Positions 11,540 through 23,691 of a DNA stretch of 64,000 nucleotides are shown one piece after another (the first letter of the stretch is position 1; every line of letters begins with the position of its first letter). The notes under the pieces are model-generated. The model made no database searches, was not told the origin of the DNA, and saw only the letters and a list, made by a program, of their open reading frames with translations. The stretch comes from Lentinula raphanica (Eukaryota > Basidiomycota > Agaricomycetes > Agaricales > Omphalotaceae). Made by a program: the position numbers and the translations under genes. Location of the stretch: NCBI GenBank assembly GCA_027919835.1, contig JANVFP010000004.1, positions 992,001 through 1,056,000 of the forward strand, read 5' to 3'.

Positions 11540-12690
11540 ACATCCATCAACATATCATCGCCCATTCTTGACCTATCTCGACCCTCAATGTCAACTCTGG
11601 AAAGACAAGGATCACCGACGATAGACATATACTAGTATAACTCCCTCATCGAAAGCCCCACATGAATCGCATCAGAATACAAACCTCAAACAGCCCCAAA
11701 CGTGGATGGAAGCCAAAGGACAGCCCGCCGGAACCCTTCATCACGAATCTGCGACACATCTTTTTCCTCGTCACGCCAGTAGTTGTGAGGCGTTTTGTAT
11801 ACACCCGGGGGATGTAGAGCAGTGTAGTGTAGAGCTATTAGCTGCTATTGGTCAATGGATAATCCGTTGGATCTCTTCGATATGCATCAATTGCTCCCAA
11901 ACCTAAGCCAAACTGTCTCGCCGAATTTTACATCGCGATTTCAATCCAAAGTTTTTCTGTTGGCCCACTCATTGAGATTCAGAGCTCGAGCTATCTCGGA
12001 GTTTTTCATCGCGATTCCAATCCAACGTTCTTTCATTGGCTCAATTGAGATTCGCCCTAGTTCAGAGCTTGAGCTATCACGAATGCCTTCTGTCCGATAG
12101 CCAAAACGCGGTACATAGTGGACTAGCTCTTGAGTCTCGCAGTACCACATACGTGTTCCGAATGGGAGATAAATTATAACGACCAGAACCCCCGTATTGG
12201 CGAATGATCCATGATGATGCTCAACGTACAATGATAATGCTGAGCATTGAGAGCATTGAGATAGAGATCCTGAGACGGTGTCAAGTGGTAGCATGCCAAA
12301 CTTGTTGTCGATCCAAGAATTGGAACGGAGTGTGCAAATTTGCATACTCAAACTTACTCTGTCTTTCTAATTCTATCATGAATTTCAAGCTGCCTCGAGA
12401 GACTGAAGAATGAATCATGAACGATATTCTATACTGTATGTACATATCATATAACCTTATATATGCATAAATGGTACACAGGCGTACAACCAGGAGCTCT
12501 ACACAAATCTATTCGAACACAAAGAATATAACAGAATCCAAACACACGGAAGCCAACTGACAGCCTCCACGCCCTCCTTGAGTCCATCGCGATGCATCTC
12601 TGATTCCTCGTCCAAAATCGGAGGTCTATTTTGGCAGAGATATCAGAGAATGAACGGGGTCGAACGTGTGGACTAGGTGGAGGTGAAAGC
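11540..12690. repeat. Fossil S-unit sequence between S2 and S3
   Basis: The block repeats the intergenic pieces seen around other S genes: ACAAGGATCACCGA, GGAAGCCAAAGGACAGCC, and the 3'-flanking stretch ending near 12680 that also follows S4 and S6. A local tandem duplication of about 80 bp, containing ATCGCGATTYCAATCCAA, spans about 11930-12080. An open frame at 12351-11941 covers it but has no signal peptide and no intact relative, so I read this as debris of deleted units. Confidence 0.45.
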
Positions 12691-12727
12691 GCAGGATCTG
12701 AAGATTCAAACCCCTCCAAATCCACTG

Positions 12728-13775
12728 TCACCAGCCGTCACCGCCAAAATTCGAGCTTCCGTGATCGTGGCTGCCGTGACTAGTGAAAGCGCTGTATGAA
12801 GTAGTGTGGTGCCCATCATACGTGGAAGTAGCTGTGTGATGATTCGAAGTATCGACTTGAGGTCCATACGACGTAGATGCAGAGGTGGGCTGGTGGGATG
12901 AGGCACCTGCACCACCAGTTCCAGATTGACCAGCCGAAGGATCAGCCTGTTCATGCGGATGCTGAACAGTCAGAGCATCAGTATCTGTATTAACCTATGG
13001 AGATATAGAGAGAGTACGAACATGGGAGGTACCTCCACCGGTGCCAGGTAGAGATGTATCCTGACCGATTGGAGCATGAGTGTTTGTGTTAAGTGATGAA
13101 GGTGTAGAAGTTGTACGAACCGAACCATAAACAAGACCTCCACTAAGGTCAGATGGAGGTGGCACAGAAGAATCTTGCTCGCTTTGGGCGTTGGATTTGT
13201 GTGTGGTGGATTTGCGTTGGTTGGGTTCAAGGTTGAAGGTGTTACCTTGGTCGCCTCTGTTGCCTCTGTTGCCTTGGCCAGGGCTGGTAGAGAGCTGATC
13301 AGTTGGAGCGTCAGTGTTTGTATCAACCAATCATCAAAGTGTAGAAGTAAGGTGTAGAAGTAGTACGAACCTGCTGCGATGCACCTGGATATGAGACACT
13401 ATGAGGTTGGTTTACCTCACTGGCAAGAACCCAACGACCGTTGCGTCCTTTGGCCTGGTCGCTTCGATAGGGTTGGTTGCTTCGATAGGGTTGGTCGCGC
13501 TTGGGTGCACCGCAATCACAAGGAAAACAAAGACATGGTCTTCTAGGGTATAAAGAAATGCCTGCCATACTACTACCAGGTTGGACTCCTGATGCCTCCG
13601 AGTCAGTATGGTCACCTAGCACATCAGAACTCGTGCTTGGGTGAACCTGTAGGGAGAACTGAGATCAGATTTATGCCATTGACAACAGGATCATAACACT
13701 CACATCCTGTAGCGGAAGCGCACAGACAGCAGATGTGGCAATAGCCGAAACGACGAACATCGTGGAGAGATGCAT
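12728..13775 (-). CDS. S3: multi-exon secreted protein of the S array
   Basis: Five exons, all with phase-0 junctions: 13775-13704 (signal MHLSTMFVVSAIATSAVCAL), 13646-13371, 13294-13121, 13060-13022 and 12961-12728; total 264 aa. Exon 2 carries the family box ISLYPRRPCLCFPCDC. Introns 2-4 (76, 60 and 60 bp) are homologous to one another: they begin GTTCGTAC and end near a CTGAC or CTTAAC branch site plus TCAG. The exons between them are Gly/Asn/Ser-rich. The last exon ends in a His/Ser/Gly-rich stretch (SAFTSHGSHDHGSSNFGG). A 5' UTR intron probably spans 13855-13777. Function unknown; expected to be secreted. Confidence 0.7.
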
Positions 13776-13986
13776 TCTGAAAAGTGCCAACAGATAGCAC
13801 ACACAAGGACTCTGACATCAACTCAGAGTCTCTGTAGATCAATCTCTAGACTTACTGTTTTTGAAAGTTTCGTAAGAGTTTCGTGAAAGTGTCGTGAGAC
13901 GTTATAGTAAACTTGCTTTTTTTGGCTTCAGTTGGCGACCAGACAACGAGACGTTGTGAACGGAGCTGTAGCGTAGAAAACGGGAG

Positions 13987-14038
13987 GTGACCGACCAGCA
14001 GTAACTGAGGGAAAACTGGATGGCCTGCAGTGTTTATA
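13987..14038 (-). promoter_or_regulatory. S3 core promoter
   Basis: A TATAAAC box (14038-14032) lies 29 bp before the start-site element (14009-13987). The upstream element GCATGCGCGATATA is at about 14164-14178. Confidence 0.6.
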
Positions 14039-14219
14039 TCCAAAAATCAGAGACTCTGCCCTACGATAGCCCAGAATTAGAAGTTAGCGGCACCATCTGG
14101 CACCATACGAAGGGATCTCACAAAAGCTGTCCTATCACGACTCGGATGTGCATAACGGCTCTGCATGCGCGATATATTTTGAAACATACTGATAGGAGAA
14201 TTTGAGGTATATCGATGGC

Positions 14220-15960
14220 GTGAATAGCGAATGGGTGGCTACACTGAGCAAGACGACTCCAGGATGCCATTAGCACATGCAGAGCAGACGTTGAGTGCAG
14301 AAGACAATAAGCTGCGTGCCGTCTCCTACTGTGCCCAGCTCAGAGCTGCCCTAGAAGGCCAAGCGGAAGAGATGAATCATCGAGGATCATTAGGGATCAT
14401 TGAGCGAGAAATGCTGGGCGCGCTGATTGCAAGCGATAGTATCGGGTGCAGCAACAAAGAGCGACAGTCAACTTGATGAGCACTGATGAGCACAAAACGT
14501 AGCTGAATTGGGAAGAAAAAAAGCGAAAATTGGGAACGAAAGAAAAGAAAGACACCGGAAAGACAACATGGCGGAGAAAATCAAGTTGGAAAATCGGCTA
14601 TAAGTAATTGGAGTGTGGCTGTGTGGCTCCTCTCAACTCAACTTTTTCCCTCAACGTCCACTCAGTTCTCAATTCGCTGTACTCAACAGGCTGTGACCTC
14701 GACCTTCAAGAGACAAGAATCACAATTCACCAGTGAAAATACCTCCTCATCGATGCGTACCTCAGGGTCTATCAGGGTGCACAAAATGGATGGAAGCCAA
14801 ACTTCAAAGGACAGCCTCCGGGTCCTCTTCATCACCACGCGTCTTTTTCCTCATCTCAACTTCAAGTTTGTTCCTGCTACTATGAGGCTTTCGTGACTTG
14901 TAGGCTTATAGGGCGACAGCGCCTTGGCGACGTTCTGTGTATGTTGCGGTTAATCGAGACTGGGTCAGTGGCTATCAGTGGTTGAGGTTCAACGTGCTGA
15001 ACTCAATCGTACTTCGTGAGTATCCAAACATATGAGACTTCACCGAGATGCTCATGAGCAATTTTTTGAAATGATCTTCATCCGTCAAGTTTTTCCTTCA
15101 ATCGCAACCCTTAGGAGACAAGAATCACCGAGCCTCGATTCTGAGATTCTCTATGATATAACCTCCTCATCCGTCCCTACCCCAGGGCATCCATGGATCG
15201 CATCAGAATACAATTCTCAGACAGCTACAATGCGTCTTTTTACCCTCTCTTTTATCGTTTCACCGTAACATCTACGTGGTCTGTAAGCCTTTGTATGGCC
15301 CAGGGCCCTAGAGGATTCAATCTGTTGGACAATCGATTAACATGCCATCGTCGGAGAGCCTAAGGCCGGAGGTCTAATTCGAGATGCAAGAAAGTTTTCT
15401 GGTTCGAGACTAGTATCCAAACGTTGAACGTTGAAGACCTGGTTCGGAGGTCTTTCCAAAATGAACACAAACTGTTTCCACATCGCGAATTTCTGAGCTT
15501 TTGCTTCTGGTTAATTGACCTCGCTGTCCTGAGCTCGAGGCTTGAACTATCTCGCCTTCCTTCTATCACCCAAGACGCTCTAGTGCTTACGCCGTTATGC
15601 ATCATTTCTCTCTCTTAGTCGGACTCTGGTATGTAGTACTGTGGAACACACGTCTCATGAAACATCACTGTAAATAAGACCGACGTTGAATCTTGACTGT
15701 TAATGAATGTCAATGAGTTTCTTCGAGATAGTCTCTGCATAAGCCTTCGGCGCTGACACCTTTTCCACGACGAAGAAAATCTTTATGTACCTCCGAACGT
15801 TCATACAAGCACCGCTGTTACTGAGTACTGAGAATCATTGACGAACTATTGCTCTTTCTTGTCCATTGATACACCCGAGGGCACTCATGTAACATTCATT
15901 ATCATGAATCTAACGGAGTACAAATAACATATCACAATCTAAACAAGCGGAAGCCAAAGG
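14220..15960. repeat. Fossil S-unit sequence between S3 and S4
   Basis: The block contains the AAATGCTGGGCGCT...TTGCAAGCGATA piece, GTGTGGCTGTGTGG, the ACAGGCTGTGACCTCGACC piece, two copies of the AGACAAGAATCACC piece (about 14715 and 15120) and the decayed charged-tail block. These are parts of earlier S units. Open frames here are short and unsupported. Confidence 0.45.
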
Positions 15961-16104
15961 ACCCGAGCCTCTAAATTGAAACCCTCTTCACCGCGAAGCA
16001 TCTCTAAGTCCTCATCCAAAATGTAGGCCTTTTTTGGTAGAGATCATCCAGGAAATGTTCGAATATGTGCACTGTGTGGAGGTGGTGGCACGGGATTTGC
16101 AGAT

Positions 16105-16698
16105 TCAGTTCATCAACCTGTTGACGGGTGCCTGTTCTGCATCGTTGGCTTGGCCACTAGTCTTGCCAGTCTAGTCAGAGCATCATTATTTGTAGCAATC
16201 AATGAAGGTGTAGAGGTAGTACAAACCTGTGAAATGTCAGTCCAGGGAACACGATTTTGATCTATGGGAAGTTCGGTCTTTGCACGATGAGGAGGTCCAA
16301 AACCGACGGCGGATTGACCAGATTGACTGCCGTCCTGGGCGGGTTGTTGGCCACTCTCACCCTGGGCGGGTTGTTGGTTACTCCCACCATGGGCAGATTG
16401 TTGGTTATCGAGGTTGGATCTCGGAGCATCAGGTTTTCTTCTCCCTGTACAACTAATCAAACAAGGTGCTCTGGGGCGTAGAGAACTTTCCACGCGCAGT
16501 TGGCCTCCGGATCCGTCCGAAGCAATATGGTCACCTAGCACGTCAGAACTCGTGCTTGGGTCAACCTATGAGGGAGAAATGAGATCAGATTTACGCCAAT
16601 GACAACGATATCGCAGTAGTACTCACAGACTGTAACGGAAGTGCACAGACAGCAGAAGTGGCGATAGCCGAGACGACGAATATCGTGGAGAGATGCAT
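16105..16698 (-). CDS. S4: secreted protein of the S array, apparent chimera
   Basis: Exons are 16698-16627 (signal MHLSTIFVVSAIATSAVCAL), 16565-16227 and 16170-16105; introns are 61 and 56 bp, both phase 0; total about 158 aa. The last acceptor could instead lie 9 nt downstream without changing the frame. Exon 2 begins VDPSTSSDVLGDH as in S3, carries the box SLRPRAPCLISC, then near-repeats of the form NQQPAQGESGQQPAQDGS. Only one copy of the duplicated intron remains. The promoter and signal exon are nearly identical to S5 while the rest follows S3. Function unknown; expected to be secreted. Confidence 0.65.
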
Positions 16699-17940
16699 TC
16701 TGGAAGAGAACGACACATGAGGGCCTTGACGTCCATTTCAGAGCTCGATGTGGCTTACCTGAACAAAGGGAATGATATGTACTGTGAATGACCTAGTTAG
16801 AAGTCAGCATCGACTCGGAGTCTCTTTTGATAGATTGCTAGACTCACAGTTTTTGAAAATTTCGTGAAAGTGTCGTGAACGTGTCGTGAGACGTTATAAA
16901 CTTGCTTTTTTGGCTTCAGTTGGCGACCAGACAACGAAACGTTGCAAACAGAGCGGTAGCGTAGAATATGCGGGGTGACCGGCCAGCAGTAACTGAGGAA
17001 ACACTGGATGGCCTGCAGTGTTTATATCCCAAAAATCAAAGCCTCAGGGTATGATAGCCCGGAATTAGAACTTAGTGGAATCATGCAAAGGGCTGTCATA
17101 AAGGCTGTCCCATCACGACGTGCATAGCGGCCCCACATGCGCGATATATCTTGAAACATGGTGATACGAAAATTTGAGGGAAATTGACGACGTGAATCGG
17201 AAAATGGATGGCTACACGGAGCGAGACGAGTGGAGGACGCGAATTGTACACGCAGAACATACGTTGAGTGCAGAAGAACGACCAACGAGCGTCCGAGAAG
17301 ACCATAAGCTGCATGCTATCTCCTACTGTGCCCAGCTCAGAGCTGCCCTACTTAGAGGCTGGAAGGTCAAGCGGAAAAAATGGTTCATCATCGAGGCTCA
17401 TGATTGAGCGAGAAATGCTGGGCGCTGATTGCAAGCGATATCGGATGCAGCAACAGAGAGAAACAGTCAGGCTCAGTCAGGTTGGTGAGCACTGATGAAC
17501 ACGAAACGTAGCTGGATTAGGAAGAAAAACTGCGGAGGTTCAAGGTTGGGACATGGACGAGACGATCAAGTCGGAGAAGGAGAATGCTATAATTGGAACT
17601 GACTGTGTGGCTGTGTATTACTCTCTATCTAGTATTCAGCCTTTTTCTCGCAACATCCATCGTCATCCATCGTCCTGAGTTCTCTTAGGTTCTCTTGGGC
17701 AGTTCTCAATTCGCTGTACTAATCAGGCTGTGACCTCGACCCTTAAGATTCGAAAATCGCAACCATCTCATTTATGCGTACTTCCGGGAGCACTACACAT
17801 GAATATCTTCATCGAAATAAAACCAGATAAAACCTCAGAACTAAACATGGATGGAAGCAGGTGGAAGCCAAACTTCTAAGGACAGCCTCCGGAAGTCCGG
17901 GTCTTCTTTATCGCGACGCTTCCTTTTTCCTCCTCTCAGC
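16640..17940. repeat. Segmental duplicate, copy 1 (S4 upstream)
   Basis: From exon 1 of S4 upstream through the promoter to the GGACAGCCTCCGGAAGTCCG block, this segment is nearly identical to 19620-20930 upstream of S5. Differences are a few substitutions and small indels, so the duplication or conversion is recent compared with the rest of the array. Confidence 0.7.
16975..17026 (-). promoter_or_regulatory. S4 core promoter
   Basis: A TATAAAC box (17026-17020) and a start-site element (16997-16975, with GGCC in place of GACC) are present. The upstream element CCCACATGCGCGATATAT is at 17132-17149. Confidence 0.6.
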
Positions 17941-17949
17941 TTCAGGTTG

Positions 17950-18860
17950 GTGCTAGTTGTGACCATGATGCGCAATAGCCCCTTAGCGGCGTTACATATA
18001 TGTCGAAAAATCGGTGAATCGAGACAGGCTCACTGAGGCTCAGGAGGCCACAGTGGAGGTCAGTGGACGGTGATTGACGTTCAACTTGTAACTCAGTCCT
18101 ACTAGGACACTAGGACCTACTTCGTGAGTATCCAAAATTTCAAAATCATACCAAAATGCTCATTTCTCGAAAACACCATCTTCATCCCCGTCAAGTTTTC
18201 CCTTACTCCTAATCCCTCAGGAGACAAGAACAACCAACGATTCTCTATAATATATCTCCTCATCTGTGCGTACACCCACATCAGAATACACCAGTTACGA
18301 TGCGCTTTTTCCCTCTCTTTTCTCCGTCGTAACGAATACAGCTCATACTGTCTGCGTAGCCTGTATACATGTAAGCCTTTGTATGGCCTAGGGCACCAGA
18401 GAATTTGATCTTTTGGGCAATTGCTGAGGACCTGATTCCCGAACCCGAACTTCTCAGTGGCACTCACTACATCGCGATAATCCAAATTAGGTTGATATGG
18501 ATAATAGCTCAGGGCTTGACCAAAGTGAAGCCGTGGATGACTGCCAACTCTATTAGCAACTTCCTCTATCTTCCTAACATGAGTACAAGTATGTTTGTGA
18601 ATCATTGTTGAGGGAATGCTCAATGAGACGCAAGCGGGATAAGATGGCAGGATGGGGCGGCATAAGGCAGGGATCAGTACTAGTCACTGTACTGTTTCCA
18701 ACCAATTTTTGATTTCTCACAGCGCCCTTACTGTCTTAGGTGATGGCAATATAGGAGGAGATTTCATGCAGTAAGACATAAACATTGCGCTATAGAGAAC
18801 TAATGGTAAGCCAACTTGGATCCCCATCCTTAGCCAAATACCCCTCCATGGCTAAAATAT
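17950..18860. repeat. Fossil sequence between S4 and S5
   Basis: The left part continues the S unit upstream repeats (AGGAGACAAGAACAACC near 18220). The right part, 18640-18860, shows nothing recognisable. A 168-codon reverse frame at 18623-18117 overlaps repeat fragments and has no relative here, so it was not called. Confidence 0.35.
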
Positions 18861-18865
18861 TCCCC

Positions 18866-19676
18866 TCAGAATATGGGCGTATGAGGTGCACCGTGATCCT
18901 GACCAGTCAGAGTATGAGTATCTGTATCAACTGACATCGAAGGTGGAGAGATGATACAACGTACCGATGGGGTTGCACTTCTACCGGTGCTAAGTGAAGG
19001 TGCCACACTGGCAGGATAAGACTGGCCGCTTTCGTTGTTCAAGGCGTTTCTGGTGGTTGGCTGACCAGTCAGAGCATCAGTATTTGTATCATCCAATGGA
19101 GATATGAAGGTAGTACAAACATTGAAACCTAAACCATGTTGAGACTCGCGGGGTGAGTGGTGATTGAATTGATCAAGTTCAACATCTCCATCGTGTTGAC
19201 TGTGTCGGCCACCGGCTGAAGTGGTGCTGCGTTCGGATTGGGGTTCATTATGTTGACCATCATTGCCTTCAGCGTGTTGATTAGAACCGTATCCTTGACT
19301 GTTATTGCCTTCAGCGTGTTGATTGGAACGGTGTCCTTGACCATCATTGGCTTCACCATCATTGCCTCTATCATCATCGCCACAGAGAAAGGTAGAACAA
19401 CCATGTCCTCTGGGATATAGAGAAGAAGTTTGTGCACCGACTCGGACATTGGGTCCGTCCAAGTTGGCAAGATGGGCATGATCGCCTACTAGCACGTCCG
19501 AACTAGTACTCGTGCTTCGCTCACGGTTAACCTGAGTATGAGGTAAAACCGAAATGAGATTCATGCCGATGCAAGAAACCAAGAGGATAGCATAATGTAC
19601 TCACAGCCTGTAACGGAAGTGCACAGACAGCAGAAGTGGCGATAGCCGAGACGACGAATATCGTGGAGAGATGCAT
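18866..19676 (-). CDS. S5: multi-exon secreted protein of the S array
   Basis: Exons are 19676-19605 (signal), 19531-19121, 19060-18965 and 18898-18866; introns are 73, 60 and 66 bp, all phase 0; total about 203 aa. The mature protein has the box SSLYPRGHGCSTFLC, then short near-repeats of the form GSNQHAEGNDGQ, rich in Asn, Gln, Gly and His. The last two introns are members of the homologous intron set (ends CTGACTGGTCAG). Both are multiples of three without stops, so retention would also give an open protein. It shares exon 2 layout with S6 and S7. Function unknown; expected to be secreted. Confidence 0.7.
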
Positions 19677-20930
19677 TCTGGAAGAGAACGACACATGAGG
19701 GCCTTGAAGTCCATTTGAGAGCTCGATGTGGCTTACCTGGACGAAGGGAATGATATGTACTGTGAAGGACCTAGTTAGAAATCAGCATCGACTCGGAGTC
19801 TCTTTAGATAAATCGCTAGGCTTACAGTTTTTGAGAATTTCGTGAAAGTGGCGTGAACGTGTCGTGAAACGTTATAAACTTGCTTTTTTTTGGCTTCAGT
19901 TGGCGACCAGACAACGAGACGTTGTGAACAGAGCGGTAGCGTAGAATATGCGGGGTGACCGGCCAGCAGTAACTGAGGAAACACTGGATGGCCTGCAGTG
20001 TTTATATCCCAAAAATCAAAGCCTCAGGGTATGATAGCCCGGAATTAGAACTTAGTGGAATCATGCAAAGGGCTGTCATAAAGGCTGTCCCATCACGACG
20101 TGCATAGCGGCCCCACATGCGTGATATATCTTGAAACATGGTGATACGAAAGTTTGAGGGAAATTGACGACGTGAATCGGAAAATGGATGGCTACACGGA
20201 GCGAGACGAGTGGAGGACGCGAATTGTACATGCAGAACATACGTTGAGTGCAGAAGAACGACCGACGAGCGTCCGAGAAGACCATAAGCTGCATGCTATC
20301 TCCTACTGTGCCCAGCTCAGAGCTGCCCTAGAGGCTGGAAGGTCAAGCGGAAAAAATGGTTCATCATTGAGGCTCATGAGTCATGATTGAGCGAGAAATG
20401 CTGGGCGCTGATTGCAAGCGATAACGGATGCAGCAACAGAGAGAAACAGTCAGGCTCAGTCAGGTTGGTGAGCACTGATAAACACGAAACGTAGCTGGAT
20501 TAGGAAGAAAAACTGCGGAGGTTGGGACATGGAGGAGACGATCAAGTCGGAGAAGGTCGGAGAATGCTATAATTGGAACTGACTGTGTGGCTGTGTATTA
20601 CTCCTGTCATCTATTCAGCCTTTTTCTCGCAACATCCATCGTCAACGCGTCAACCATCGTCCTGAGTTCTCTTGGGCAGTTCTCAATTCGCTGTACTAAT
20701 CAGGCTATGACCTCGACCCTTAAGATTCGAAAATCGCTACCATCTCATTTATCCGTACTTCCGCTAGGGCACCACATGAATATCTTCATCGAAATAAAAC
20801 CAGATAAAACCTCAGAACTAAACATGGATGGAAGCAGATGGAAGCAGATGGAAGCCAAACTTCAAAGGACACCCTCCGGAAGTCCGGGTCTTCTTCATCG
20901 CGACGCGCGCCCTTTTTCCTCGTCTCAGCT
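19620..20930. repeat. Segmental duplicate, copy 2 (S5 upstream)
   Basis: Near-identical partner of 16640-17940. It includes exon 1 of S5, the 5' UTR, the core promoter, the upstream element and the decayed intergenic blocks. Confidence 0.7.
19955..20006 (-). promoter_or_regulatory. S5 core promoter
   Basis: A TATAAAC box (20006-20000) and a start-site element (19977-19955) are present. The upstream element CCCACATGCGTGATATAT is at about 20112-20129. Confidence 0.6.
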
Positions 20931-21147
20931 TCAGGTTGCTGCTAGTTGTAACCATACAGTCGAGCGAGGGCACTACTGCCACTATGTACATCATGAAAAT
21001 CTATCACAGCAAAAACGACATCATCGCAATGCGTCTCTAATTGATCATCCAAAATTGGACGCCGATTTTGGCAGAAATCATGCAGAGGACGAATGGGTTT
21101 GAACGGGTGAGTCACCAGTTGAAGGTAGTGGCGCAGGATCTGGAGAT

Positions 21148-22269
21148 TCAGTTAGAATATTCGCCAACGGTGGAGTCGCTGTGACTACGATCTGCACCGT
21201 AACGAGAGGTCTCTGGGATGGAATGAGTGCCACTGTAGTCGGACTCCCCATCAGAATCATCGCCTGCAGAGGAAGAGGGTTGCTGATGATTGGGAGGAGG
21301 CGGAGCACCAGCATGTAGTGAATATGTACAGTTAGAGCAGTATTCGTATCAGTCAACGGAGGTACGGTCGAGGTATACCGTATTTACGAACCTGTGGAAA
21401 TGAACCATGTGTGCCAACTTCACTCGTGCCAGCTTGGGATGTACCCTGATCAGTCGAAGGGTTCAGTATTTGGATCAACCGAGGAAGGTGTAGAGTTTAT
21501 ACAACTTACAATCAGAGTTGTACCACCATACTGTGTGCGACTTTCATGAGAGCTAATTGGAGGTGTCTCAGGATTGGGATGAGGTGGGCGGCGGGGACCG
21601 CCCTCGTTGTTGGTGTTGCCTTGGGCCCCTTGGGAGGAGAGAGTGGGGAGCTGACCAGTGGGAGCATGAGTATTTGAATCAACCGAGGAAGCTGTAGAGG
21701 CGGCGCTTACACTAGAACGAGATGTATCATAATACGTGGCAGCATTACTAGATGGCCGGCCATGGCGGTGTCGTCGACGTCGACGATCATCATCGCGTTC
21801 GTTACGTCGTCGACCATCATGGCGTTCACCGCGTTGGCGTCCACTACGTCGACTGTCATCGCCTTCACCACGTTGAGTAGAGCCGCGTCGTCGACCATCA
21901 CGGCGTGAGCCGCCTCGGTTGGTGTCGGTTAGTTGAATATCATCGTCACTATCACCAGAGCAACAACAACAACAAGACTGAGAGAGACATTGTCCTCTGG
22001 GATACAGAGAAGAAGTTTCCGCACCAACTCGGACACTGGATCCGTCCAAGTTGGCCGGAGGGTCTTGGTCGCTTACCACGTCCAAACTCGTGCTTGGGTC
22101 CGAACGGGGAACCTGAGTCAAAGTATGAGGAAGGAAGAATCGAAATGAGATCCATAAGTTGATGCAGGAAACCAAGAGGATAGCATATTATACTCACATC
22201 CTGTAGTGGAAGCGCACAGACAGCAGAGGCGGCAATGGCCGAGACGACGAACATGGTGGAGAGATGCAT
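21148..22269 (-). CDS. S6: multi-exon secreted protein of the S array, Arg/Asp-rich
   Basis: Exons are 22269-22198 (signal MHLSTMFVVSAIAASAVCAL), 22112-21711, 21650-21510, 21445-21392 and 21282-21148, all phase 0; total 267 aa. The box SSLYPRGQCLSQSCCCCC is followed by a stretch of near-repeats rich in Arg, Asp and Gly (GDDSRRSGRQRGERHDGRRR). Three downstream introns belong to the homologous set. The last is longer (109 bp) with a CTAAC branch site. The last exon is acidic and ends VGEYSN. Function unknown; expected to be secreted. Confidence 0.7.
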
Positions 22270-22695
22270 TTTGGATTGAGAGGTGGTGACACAAAGGTTG
22301 ATCGTCGATCTAGGGTCGAATAATGTGTTGAGGTTTCCGATGTCCACTTGAATAACCGGATCTGACTTACCTGGAATCTGCCTGGAATAATGGCTTAACA
22401 GTGGGTGGGTCGATGAAAAGAGACGAGGGAGATGAGAGATGATTCTAAATTTGGAAATCAGCGTCGATTCGAAGTCTCTCAGATGAATCAGACTTTGGAC
22501 TTACATACACTGGTTTTACAAACTTCCGTGAAAGCGTCGTGAGACGATGAGCTTGTTTTTTTTGTTTTGGCTTCAGTTGACGACCAGACAACGTTAAGGA
22601 GACGTCACGGTGGTGAGAAAACTTCTGAGTTTTGGATAGAGAGCGAGCGAGAGCAAAAGAGCAAAAGAGCTGTAACGTAGAACACGGAGAGGGTG

Positions 22696-22753
22696 GTGAC
22701 CGACCAGCGATAACTGGGAGAAAAATTGGGAGTGCTCTCTTGGGGTGTTTATA
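22696..22753 (-). promoter_or_regulatory. S6 core promoter
   Basis: A TATAAAC box (22753-22747) and a start-site element (22718-22696, with AGCGA in place of AGCAG) are present. The upstream element CCCCATGCGCGATATA is at about 22892-22907. Confidence 0.55.
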
Positions 22754-22909
22754 ACTCGGACCTCCGAGTGTACGATTCCCAGAATCAGAAGTGAGCAGTG
22801 AGCACCATGCTGCACCATGTGAAGGGGCTGTACTATCGTGGCCTATCGTGGCCTATCGCGCGCATAACGGCCTATTAGTATATCGAACGGCCCCCATGCG
22901 CGATATACT

Positions 22910-23690
22910 TTGATATGTGCAGTGTGATCTTGATCATAGTGAGGGTTTTGAAGTCGGACGCCGTGATTAGAGAGTAATTTTCAGTCTGGGTGAAACGGAG
23001 GAGAGGAGGCGACTCTAGGCGACTGGGCATATACACGATATAGATTGAACTTTGAAGGAGGTCAAGCTTCAGGCGTTGAAGAAGACCCTAGACCCTAGTA
23101 GGAGACACTAGGTTCCCCAGTGTCCATCCACTGTAGTCTGTGTACAGCTGTCGGTGCCCCTCGAAGGCCAAGCGAACGACGTTGAGTGAGAAATGCTGAG
23201 CGCTGACTTGCAAGCGATATCGGTTACATAAAGCAACTTGCAGCTTCAAACATCACCGGCATCACCTTCGTTTCATGTCTCATTGCTACGTTCATCAGTG
23301 CTCCCAAAGTTGGACGTTCAACGTTGAACATGTGCACTGGGTGGAGGTGCTGGCGCAGGATGTATGCTTGTCAGTTATACATAGTCCTAATGAATAAAGT
23401 AAGGTAACGAACGTACACGAAGCTAAGAAAGAAAGGTAGGTCAAAATAAGTACGAGAGAATGGAGGAAAACGTGAATCGAGTATGTATCAATAGTTATGT
23501 CCCGACACTGTAGCGTCGGGATTCGGTACAGTTCCTACACAATGCCTAAAGGCCTAAACCCTCGGCCTCAACAGTCAGGATCATGGCCATGGAGTGCCCG
23601 GCAGAGCACCAGCATGCATAACCAAAAGTTCTATGTAGACGCAGCGGAGGTGGACCCACGAGATGAACCACTGCCAGGTGGAGAACCCTG
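22910..23690. repeat. Intergenic repeats between S6 and S7
   Basis: This holds the AAATGCTGAGCGCTGACTTG piece and other fragments of the S upstream block. Next to S7 (23500-23690) the reverse strand resembles the last exon of S3 beyond the S7 stop codon, suggesting that S7 once extended further. No separate gene was seen. Confidence 0.4.
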
Positions 23691-23691
23691 A

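Noticed and set aside
12962..13370. Repeated GTTCGTAC...GGTCAG segments in S3 taken as coding repeats or a CRISPR-like array
   Set aside because: They begin with GT, have branch sites and end with TCAG. Several contain in-frame stops in one or another S gene. Removing them gives phase-0 joins throughout, so introns explain them better.
18117..18623. 168-codon reverse frame between S4 and S5
   Set aside because: It runs through fragments of the S intergenic repeat, lacks signal or domain and has no counterpart in other units.
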